From the NCBI GenBank assembly GCA_024291935.2, contig CM044320.1:33882001-33946000 (forward strand): DNA of 64,000 bases, in the 5' to 3' direction. The notes below the pieces were generated by a model. The model made no database searches. It was not told where the DNA came from and worked only from the letters and a program-made list of their open reading frames with translations. The stretch comes from Okapia johnstoni (lineage: Eukaryota; Chordata; Mammalia; Artiodactyla; Giraffidae). Below, piece after piece: positions 56,253-64,000 of this stretch (positions are counted from its first letter, which is position 1; each line of letters opens with the position of its first letter). A program made the position numbers and the translations under genes.

Positions 56253-56387
56253 TATATTCTCCAGGCAAGAGTACTTGAGTGGGTAGCCATTCCCTTCTCC
56301 AGGGGATCTTCCTGACCCAGGAATAAAACCTGGGTCTCCTGCATTGCAGGCAAATTCTTCACTGTCTGAGCTACCAGGGCACCCCCA
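56253..56387 (-). mobile_element. Bov-tA SINE, tail half missing
   Basis: Reverse copy from 'tctccaggcaagagtacttg' to 'gtctgagctaccagggcaccccc'. The tail-side half is absent, so this copy lost its 3' part, unlike ordinary 5' truncation. Confidence 0.9.
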
Positions 56388-56869
56388 TGTGTTACATAAT
56401 TTATTCTGAGATTTTTTTCCTAAGGCATCATTGAAGTAACAACACATCTTTAGGATGCCATGCTGAGGAGTGTAATCAGTTGTAAAAGGTGACTTAGCTT
56501 TTACTTCTGATAACAAATCAGAGGATTCGGGGTCCTCATTAACAATACCACTTATGTTCATTTCTTTCCTAGGGCCTTATTTTGACTCGGTGACCTGCCT
56601 TTCCTCGGATCACAGGTATACTGTCTACATAGTGTAGCTGGCTCATGACCTTGTCTCCTGAAGCAGAATCATCTATCATAAAGCTCTTGAGGTTTTAAAA
56701 GTGATAATATGCAGTGAATTGACAGTGTTTTGGAACGGAAGCCAATAATATTGACAGGTTTAAGAGTTGGAACGCTTCCTCAGATCCATGTGACTTGATG
56801 GGATTTAGAGCCTAAATATGTAAAGTTGAAAGTTTCTAACTTAGAAATTAAGCTACTATTGTGGTTGAT
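56388..56869. other. non-coding, no recognised element
   Basis: No exon or named repeat. Confidence 0.4.
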
Positions 56870-57395
56870 TTTATGTGTTGGCTTGACTAGGCCACAGGGT
56901 ACCCAGATATGTGGTTCAGCGTTATCCTGGGTGTGTCTGTGAGGGTGCTCCCAGATGAGATTAACACTGAGATCAGTCGACTCAGTAAGGCAGATGGCCC
57001 CTGCCTAGTGTGGGTTGGCCTCCGATCCTTTGAAACCTGAAGAGAACAGAAAACTGAGGAAGCGAGAATTTGCTGTCTGCCAGACTGGCTTCGAGCTAGG
57101 ACATTGGTTTTCTCCCACCTTTGGACTCAGACTGGAACTTACAACATCAGTTCTCCCGATTCTCAGGCCATTGGACTTGGACTGGAACTGCACCATTGTC
57201 CCTTCTGGGTCGCCACTTTGCAGAGGGCACACCGTGGGACTTTTCAACTTCCCTAACTGCATGAGCCAATTCCTTATAATAAGCCTCTTTTGTCATTCAT
57301 GTGTGTGTGTGTGTTTGTGTGTTGATATATATACACATTCATATGTGTGCTGTTGGTTCTGTTTCTCTGGAGAACCGAGACCAATATAGCTACTG
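56870..57395 (+). repeat. old LTR-like interspersed repeat with (TG)n
   Basis: A recognisable mammal-wide pattern: 'tgttggcttgactaggccacagggtacccagat', 'tgtgtctgtgagggtgctcccagatgagattaac', 'gagccaattccttataataagcctctt', a (TG)n run at 57297-57320 and 'ggttctgtttctctggagaaccgag'. The poly-A-signal-like block near the end suggests an LTR. Family not certain. No coding region remains. Confidence 0.65.
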
Positions 57396-57439
57396 ATTTT
57401 TCATCTTTTGAAATTATGAAATATTTTGACAGTGTAAAA

Positions 57440-57870
57440 AGATACCACAAACCTGTGATATGGTACACTATGGGCACAGCATCATTTTTGTGGTAGTCTT
57501 GCCCATAATGCATAATCACAGCCTAATAATGAGACAATATCAGACACACTCCAGTTTTGAGACACTCAACAAAATAACGAGTTGTCAAGGTCATAAAAGG
57601 CAAGGAAAGACTGAGAAACGGCAGAAGACTAGAGAGAAATAACTAGACGAAATTATCAGAATGGGAAGAGGACATGAGTGGAAAAGCTGGGGAGACTTCA
57701 CTGTGTTTTTAATTTGTTAATGGTGTTGTTCCAAAGTTAAATTTCTGGTCTGATTATTGTACTATGGTTGCATAAGATGTTAACATTAGGGGAAGTGCAG
57801 TGAAGATGCATGGATACTGTATTTGCAACTTCTCTGTACATATAAAATTAGGTCAAAATAAATTTTTGAA
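57440..57870 (+). repeat. ancient mammalian repeat, class uncertain
   Basis: 'gagttgtcaaggtcataaaaggcaaggaaagactgagaaac', 'ctggtctgattattgtactatggttgcataagatgttaacattaggggaag' and 'cttctctgtacatataaaattaggtcaaaataa' give a 3'-end pattern I know from an old interspersed repeat. Family not assigned. Confidence 0.6.
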
Positions 57871-58444
57871 AAATATTAGATAAAACTATAGTCAGTGATT
57901 TAATACCTATATACTTACAACTAAGTTTGGTCAAGTCAACATTTTGGCATGTTTGACCCATTATTTTTGTGAAAAGAAATGAAATATTGGAGATGAAACT
58001 TAAGTCTCTTTGTATTCCTGCCCCGATCCTCATCTTTCCCCACATCTCCCAGAATCACTGTCCTGAATTTGTTTTATTTATCTTGTGCTGCTATAATGTG
58101 GTTTTACATATTAATGTATTGTTTTACCTTCGGAGACAAAAAAACAACAAATATAGATTTACTTGGACTACATAAATATAACTTAAATGGACTACAGATC
58201 ATGCTCTTTAGAGAAGAAAAAGTCCCAGTGGTTTATTTTGCTTTGTGAGAACTATTGTGACAAGGATATCCTTTTTCCAGATCGAATTCTTAGCTGAAAT
58301 TACTTGAGGGATTAGGGAGAGGATGGGTATAATTTTCTGTGTTCTATTTATATGTCCATTCCCAAACAGACAAAGCCTTATCAAAGCTCATGTACTTAAT
58401 TAAAGAAGGATGGTGGTGAAAATAGCATTTTGGTGTGAGCGAAG
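57871..58444. other. AT-rich non-coding
   Basis: No exon or named repeat. Confidence 0.4.
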
Positions 58445-58600
58445 TTCAGTGGTGCTTTCACATGTGTGGTCATTTAATTTTTGTGACAGTCCTCTGAGTT
58501 GGGTATTTTCACCCCAGTCTTAGGTTTTGCAGTTTATATTACCCAGGTCTGCCTCTGAAGTCCAGAGGCCCTCTGGAGCCAGGCTGCCGCTACGGGGAAC
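58445..58600 (-). repeat. MIR SINE
   Basis: Reverse MIR: 'tttcacatgtgtggtcatttaatttttgtgacagtcctctg' to 'cccaggtctgcctctgaagtccagaggccc'. Confidence 0.7.
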
Positions 58601-58974
58601 CAGCTTCAGGGAATCTGTTTATACATCATAAATATTGAATATTGTTAGTCAACAATAGCGGTGGTGAGAACTATAGGTCTCCTCTCCCACAACTTCACCA
58701 ACCAGTATTGCCATGAAAGCAACTCATAGATTGAATTTCTGCGACAGATACAAGTGTTTAATGGCAGGCACAAAAACATCATACAGTCTTGTTTTGTAAA
58801 CCCCAGAATTCTGCTGTGCAACAGGGTAGCCACATGCAACAATTAAAATTAAACTTATAAAAATGCTTCTTTGGTCATTCTCATCACATTTCAGGTGCTC
58901 AGTGATTACCTGTAACTAACAGTAGCAGTAGATGAGAACTATAATTTTCCTTATTGCTACCTTATAGCAAGCTC

Positions 58975-60240
58975 ATATGCTAGCAAAGTAATGCTCAAAA
59001 TTCTCCAAGTGAGGCTTCAACAGTATGTGAACTGAGAACTTCCAGATATTCAGGTTGGATTTAGAAAAGGCAGAGGAACCAGAGATCAAATTGCCAACAT
59101 CCCATTGGATTATAGAAAAAGCAAGAGAATTCCAGAAAAAAACATCTGCTTCTGCTTCATTGACTATACTAAAGCCTTTGACTGTGTGGATCAAAGCAAA
59201 CTGTGGAAAATTCTTAAAGTGATGGAAGTGCCAAACCACCTTACCTGCCTCCTGAGAAATCTGTATGCAGGTCAAGAAGCAACAGTTAGAACCAACATGG
59301 AACAACAGACTGGTTCAAAATTGGGCAAGGAGTATGTCAAGACTGTATATTGTCACCTTGCTTATTTAACTTATATACAGAGTACATCATGTGAAATGCT
59401 GGGCTGAATGAAGCACAAGCCAGAATCAAGATTGCCAGGAGAAATATCAGTAACCTCAGATATGCAGATGACCCCACCCTTATGGCAGAAAGTGAAGAGG
59501 AACTAAAGACCCTCTTGATGAAAGTGAAAGAGGAGAGTGAAAAAGCTGGCTCAAAATTCAACATTCAAAAAATGAAGATCATCATGGCATCCAGTCCCAT
59601 CACTTCCTAGCAAATAGATGAGGAAAATGGAAACAGTGACAGACTTTATTTTGGGGGGCTCCAAAATCACTGCAGATGGTCACTGCAACCATGAAATTCA
59701 AAGATGCTTGGTCCATTGGAAGAAAACCTATGACCAACCTAGATAGCATATTAAAAAGTAGAGACAATACTTTGCCAACAAAGGTCCGTCTAGTCAAAGC
59801 TATGGTTTTTCCAGTAGTCATGTTTGGATATGAGAGTTGGACTATGAGGAAAGGTGAGCGCTGAAGAATTGATGCTTTTGAACTGTGATGTTGGAGAAGA
59901 CTCTTGAGAGTCCCTTGGACGAGGAGATCAAATCAGTCCATCCTAAAGGAAATCAGCCCTGAATATTCATTGGAAGGGCTGAGGCTGAAACTGAAACTCT
60001 GATACTTGGGCCACCTGATGCAAATAACTGACTCATTGGAAAAGACCCTGTTGCTGGGAAAGGTTGAAGGCAGGAGGAGGAGGGGAGAACAGAGGATGAA
60101 GTGACTGGATGGCATCACCGACTCGATGGACATGAGTTTGAGCAAGCTCCGGGAGTTGGTGAGGGACAGGGAAGCCTGGCGTGCTGCAGTCCATAGTTTT
60201 GCAAAGAGTCGGACACGACTGTTCGGCTGAACTGAAATGA
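58975..60240 (+). mobile_element. BovB LINE, 5'-truncated, 1.27 kb
   Basis: Plus-strand BovB covering reverse-transcriptase palm to the 3' end. Readable parts are IPEKNICFCFIDYTKAFDCV (59105-59305), the YADD block (59461-59472), KFNIQKMKI-like sequence and the C-terminal VFPVVMFGYESW. Frames break repeatedly. The end is 'gtcggacacgactgttcggctgaactgaa'. A 10-base word gctaccttat occurs at 58956-58965 and 60258-60267 and may be a target duplication, but it is not tight against the ends. Confidence 0.94.
59105..59864 (+). pseudogene. BovB ORF2 remnant: reverse transcriptase
   Basis: Open segment 59105-59407 carries the palm motif FIDYTKAFDCVD, then KLWKILKVMEVPNHLTCLLR and AGQEATVRT. A frame change follows; YADD is at 59461-59472 in another frame. 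Segment 59676-59864 carries NLDSILKSRDNTLPTKVRLV and a GYESW block. Several stops and frameshifts make it inactive. Confidence 0.9.
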
Positions 60241-60277
60241 ACCTTAGTAGCTTGTGGGCTACCTTATTGTGCTGGGC

Positions 60278-60299
60278 AAAAAAAAAAAAAAAAAAAAAA
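60278..60299. repeat. 22-base A homopolymer
   Basis: An uninterrupted run of 22 A starting 38 bases after the end of the BovB. It is not in a position to be the BovB tail, which has no poly-A. Confidence 0.95.
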
Positions 60300-60547
60300 T
60301 CCCGACATTGTAGAAAGTTCTGTTGGACAGAGCTACTCTGGCAGTTCCTGTGGTCTGTCCTCTTGTTCATCTGGATAACAGTCTGAAAGACAGTTTTGTT
60401 AGAGCCAGATGGAACAATACTCGAGCTAATCTATTGGGATTTAGTTAACTTTATTGTTAGGATTGAGTGGCAAGATTTCCTTCAAAGTGTTTAGAAACAG
60501 AACTAGTGGGAATCTTTAGATGAGGACACTGTTTTGCCTTTAAAAAA
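60300..60547. other. non-coding, no recognised element
   Basis: No exon or named repeat. Confidence 0.4.
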
Positions 60548-60860
60548 AAAATAATTGATGTCTTAGGCTGTGCTGGGTCTTAATTGCTGTGTGGGGTTTT
60601 CTCTAGTTGCGGTGCGTGGGCTTCTCACTGGGGTGGCTTTTTTTGTTTTGGAGCACGGACTCTAGGGCACTTGGCCTTCAGTAGCTGTGGCAAGGGTGCT
60701 CGGTAGTTGTGGTTCCTGGGCTCTAGAGCAGAGGCTCAGTTTTTAGGGTGTGTGGGCTTAATTGCTCTGAGACATGTGGAATCTTCCCTGACCAGGGATT
60801 GAACCGGTGTCTCCTGCATTGGCAGGCAGATTCTTTACCAGTGAATCACCAGGGAAGCCC
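60548..60860 (-). mobile_element. CHR-type tRNA-derived SINE, long form
   Basis: Reverse copy of about 310 bases: A/T tail, 'ggctgtgctgggtcttaattgctg', 'cagtagctgtggcaagggtgctcggtagttgtggttcc', then the head complement 'tctttaccagtgaatcaccagggaagccc'. Confidence 0.9.
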
Positions 60861-61204
60861 ACCCAGGGCACTGTTTTGAAGGGTTTAGACAACTGGTTTG
60901 CATAGAGTCTTACATTCAGTTTATACAAGAGTGGGAATGTCTGTACAGTACCTAGAGTCCATCATGAAGATCATTTGATTGATGAAAAATCATGTGCAAC
61001 AGCCATTATGCTAAATAAAAACCTTGTAGTTTTCATCGAAGAGAACTATAGTTGACTTTGTAGTCAACTATATGAGCTTTTGATCAGTTCTTCAAATGCC
61101 AACTGCCCTGGAGTACAGGTTAAAAATAATCATCAGCTTTGCTAACTTGTTCACATTGAAGTAGTTTGAAACATTGCAGACAGTATGAACAGTTTGTGTA
61201 CAGA
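60861..61204. other. non-coding with a small perfect hairpin
   Basis: A 10-bp inverted repeat, tatagttgac (61047-61056) and gtcaactata (61063-61072), with a 6-base spacer. No gene or repeat context. Confidence 0.5.
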
Positions 61205-61310
61205 TTGTCTCATTCAGTCTTTACAGCATCCCTTTCCAGTAGGCATTGCAGTTATTAGCCCCATTTGTGGCTTGATTGAATTCCTCAACATCCTGTGGCC
61301 AGGCTGTTAC
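61205..61310 (-). repeat. probable MIR fragment
   Basis: Reverse MIR-like: 'ttgtctcattcagtctttacagcatccc' and 'gcagttattagccccatttgtgg'. Confidence 0.55.
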
Positions 61311-61579
61311 ATGATAGCATCAGCTTCTTTATTTCTTGAGTGAGAATTCAGGACAAATCATTTGTACAGTTGCCAAACATAAACGTATAACTTTTCTTGT
61401 TTTATTCCTTAATGTCAAGGCTCATACCTACTTCAGGTCAAGACTGATAGTGCCTTGTGTAACACCAAATACAGAGAACCTATAGTCCTTTCCTACCTCT
61501 CTGTTAAAATGTGTCCTCTATTTTCAATATTTTGAAAATAAACACCTGTGTACATTTCCAGTTGAGAGCCTACCAAGTT
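61311..61579. other. non-coding, no recognised element
   Basis: No exon or named repeat. Confidence 0.4.
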
Positions 61580-61720
61580 CCAGGCCACTTCTAGTAGCAT
61601 CTAAGTCATTTTAACCCAGCTTTGCTTCATCCATAAACTAGAGATAATAATATCTTCCTTGCAGAGTTTTTATAATGATTAGAGATTGTATATATATGGG
61701 ATGCATGGCAGATGGTTGTT
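61580..61720 (+). repeat. probable MIR fragment
   Basis: Forward MIR-like: 'cagctttgcttcatccataaactagagataataatatcttcc' and 'agagtttttataatgattagag'. Confidence 0.5.
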
Positions 61721-62204
61721 TTCATTCCATAATTGCGAAACCTGAAACATCTTCCTCTTTCATTGGCATTGCCCCTATGGGCAAAATGTTTTGGTTTTAT
61801 TTTAAAATTTCAAAAATAAACCATTGCCCATTCTAATTGTATATTAAAATCATGTGTGCATTTAATAGACATACTTGGTTTTCTGAATGTCTCCCCCAAG
61901 TGAACTGGAGCCTCCAGGAGAACAAGGCAGGTCCCAGCATGGTGGCAGATCTGTGAACCCCTCTCGGATTTTGGTGGTCGTGGGTAACCCTTCTTTCCCA
62001 GGGTGTCACTAACATGGGAGCCACCCTGAAGACTTTTCCATTTCTAGTGCATTCTCCAGTAGGGGTGGAAATACGTAGAAGGATCTTTTGGGGCTAAGCA
62101 CTGGTAAAATGAATGTCATCCATTCTGGAAGGGTAAAGTCCCTTTGGTGGAAATTTCCACAAGAAATCTATGGGGGAAAGGTGGGAAGATGTAATCTCTG
62201 CAGG
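61721..62204. other. non-coding, no recognised element
   Basis: No exon or named repeat. Confidence 0.4.
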
Positions 62205-62512
62205 TGCTCTTATTTATTTTTTGACCACACCACACAGCTTGTGGAATCTTGTCCTCCAACCAGGGATTGAACCTGGTCCATTGGTAAAGAATCTGCCAAC
62301 AAAGCAGAAGACCTGGGTTCGACCCCTGGGTCGGGGATTGAAGGAAATGGCAACCCAATCCAGTATTCTTGCCTGGAGAACTCCATGGGCAGAGGAGCCT
62401 GGCAGGCTACAGTCCTTGGGACCACAAAGAGTCAGACACGGCTTAGCAACTAAACAGCAACAGCATGGCAGTGAAAGCAGAGTCCTAACCACTGGACCAC
62501 CAGGGAATTCCC
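62205..62512 (-). mobile_element. CHR-type tRNA-derived SINE split by a Bov-tA
   Basis: Reverse short-form CHR. Left piece 62205-62275 ('cttatttattttttgaccacaccacacagc' to 'aaccagggattgaacctgg'). Right piece from about 62465 ('cagtgaaagcagagtcctaaccactggaccaccagggaattcc'). Confidence 0.85.
62276..62464 (+). mobile_element. Bov-tA SINE inside a CHR SINE
   Basis: Forward copy lacking the outer head ('ttggtaaagaatctgccaac') and ending 'cacggcttagcaactaaacagcaacagc'. It lies in an opposite-strand CHR element, showing the CHR copy was there first. Confidence 0.9.
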
Positions 62513-63534
62513 CACGGGTGCTTTTAGTTATCTCAGAGGAGAAAAGAAACCCCAGCTCAAAGAACCTAGTTAGCATTTTACTACCTTGCCTTAAAGGACT
62601 AGCAGTAAAATGTTCAACATGCAAAGACCTTTGTTCACATTCTCTAGAAGATTGCAAAGGAAAGGAGTGAAGGTGGGAGCCAGGGGTAGAAGTCTAAGGA
62701 GATGTGCCTAAGGTTGATTATCCAGAAGGACCCGAAGAGTTCAGAGACAGATAGACTGGCACTGTAAGTAACTCAGTGGGAGAAAACATGGATAGGAGCG
62801 CATCTACAGTGTTGTTCTTACATTCTGGAAAATCAGAAAGATGGTGTACAGTGTCTGAAGAAGGAATGAATTGTAAATGTGAATAGGAGCAGGAAATGTG
62901 AAAGCCTGCTATAAATGCTAATTAACTTCAGTTTAATTTGAAGGGAATCAGAAGAAAAGCAGAATGGGAACAGTTGAGCCTGGAGTGGGGTCTGGGGTAG
63001 GTTGTGGACTGGATGTCTCTCTGCATCTCTTTGGCCATTATCATCAGCCACTGCAGAGTTCCCACCAGTAGATACTCCCTGTAGCCCCCACTTCCTGTCT
63101 CTGTTCCTCCTCCCACCTTTAAATGATTTACCCATTCAGTGCCTTACATTTTTGTCCAGTCTTTTCTTAGCACAGATAAGGCTTTCTCTCCACTTCCCTG
63201 AGGCCGAAAACAGTTATGCTATGGGAGGTTCTTCACCTCTGGCTCAGATCTCCTGCAGCATCTGTGAATGGATGCTGTTGTGTGTCTGCACAATGGTCCC
63301 CATTCAGTTATGAACCACTTGAGCACATCTCCTTCTGGAAGACGGTTTGTTACCCAGAATGCATTTGTGGTGGCCTACTGGCTTTGGAACTGGTTAATGA
63401 AAAGGATATTGGTTAATGAAAATTATAGGAAATTATCAGGTAAGGCTTTTTCAAATCTTTTAATGTTAAAAGTAGTTTTTTTAAATGCTCTGAAAACAGC
63501 ATGAGACAATTATGGAGAAACACAAAAAGGAAAT
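62513..63534. other. non-coding, no recognised element
   Basis: About 1 kb. Plus-strand open frames at 63002-63313 and 63216-63504 overlap but lack splice support or motifs. Confidence 0.4.
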
Positions 63535-63617
63535 TTGGCATTGGCCAAAAAGTTCATTCTGGTTTTTCTGTTAGGTATTAGGGGAAAACACGAATAAACT
63601 TTTTGGCCAACCCATTG
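63535..63617. mobile_element. palindromic mariner-type MITE
   Basis: About 80 bases with facing copies of a mariner end. The left has ttggccaaaaagttcattc; the right has gaataaactttttggccaac, nearly the exact complement, with about 25 bases between. This fits the short mariner-derived MITEs of ruminant genomes. No transposase. Confidence 0.85.
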
Positions 63618-64000
63618 TTTTTAAAAGCAAAACTTTAGGAATGGAAATCAGTCATTATTAGGAGCCGGGAAAGGGGAAGTGGTATGTGTTGTAAGGAAAC
63701 AGGGGGTGTTCTTTGGGGAACAGAAATAATCTATTAATGTATCAGCATTGTCCAATAAAAATGTGATTTAAGCCACAAATGCTAGCCAGTTACTTTTAAC
63801 TTTTAATTTTCTAATAAGTACATTAAAAAAGGGGAAAAAAGGTAGAATTAAACTGTACTATATTTAAGCAAGTATATGAAAAATATTATAATTTCACCGT
63901 GTATTAATAAGATATATGCATTTGCATTTTTAAAAACCAAGTTTTTGAAGTCTTGTATTTTACATCTCTGATTTTGGGCAAGCTGTGTTTCAAGAGCTCA
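63618..64000. other. AT-rich non-coding
   Basis: No exon or named repeat in the last 380 bases. Confidence 0.4.

Noticed and set aside
58973..59305. 110-codon minus-strand open frame
   Set aside because: Antisense of BovB coding sequence; the true sense is plus.
62214..62657. 147- and 166-codon open frames on both strands
   Set aside because: They run through the Bov-tA and CHR SINEs, whose open frames recur at every copy in the window.
63002..63504. overlapping plus-strand open frames as a possible exon
   Set aside because: No codon-like constraint visible, no clear acceptor or donor and no motif.

Overview
The window is a piece of ruminant nuclear genome. Cattle, sheep, goat or a close relative all fit, and I cannot choose between them. 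The evidence is the repeat content: many copies of Bov-tA and Bov-A2 SINEs, their parent RTE-type LINE BovB, cetartiodactyl tRNA-derived SINEs (CHR type) and ruminant L1 copies. These lie on a background of older placental repeats (MIR, L2, MLT1-like LTR, Tigger and mariner MITEs). Base composition is AT-rich, and I see no CpG island, prokaryotic operon, CRISPR array or structural RNA gene.

Layout. 1-16 kb: old MIR, L2 and L1 fragments split by young SINEs, plus a complete 236-bp Tigger-type MITE (5423-5658). 16.4-21.1 kb: a long minus-strand L1, dead in several ways, with a BovB fragment inserted in its 5' part. 22.1-23.2 kb: a 5'-truncated plus-strand L1 with a clear target-site duplication. 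24-41 kb: many SINE and BovB insertions, including a 1.5-kb minus-strand BovB with reverse-transcriptase remnants (28.9-30.4 kb) and a very old repeat at about 40.1-41.2 kb holding two younger insertions. 41-49 kb: older repeats and long stretches with nothing recognisable. 50-54 kb: the only candidate host gene. 54-64 kb: nested MIR/Bov-tA structures, an old LTR-like repeat, a second BovB (59-60.2 kb), CHR SINEs and a palindromic mariner MITE.

Candidate gene. Two minus-strand segments look like protein-coding exons: 53578-53862 (upstream) and 50054-50877 (downstream). Each is next to plausible splice signals and their phases match across the intron. The upstream exon has a one-base shift between its two coding halves. 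The locus is therefore a pseudogene, a null allele or an assembly error. I do not recognise the protein.

No previously undescribed molecular system is evident. The most interesting structure is at 51412-51896, in the intron between these exons: a minus-strand Bov-tA and a plus-strand BovB 3' end lie back to back inside one 12-bp target-site duplication. This suggests one integration event that copied two different RNAs. Repeat family names come from recognising sequence patterns, not from a database search, and most boundaries are good to about 10-20 bases unless a target-site duplication is cited.
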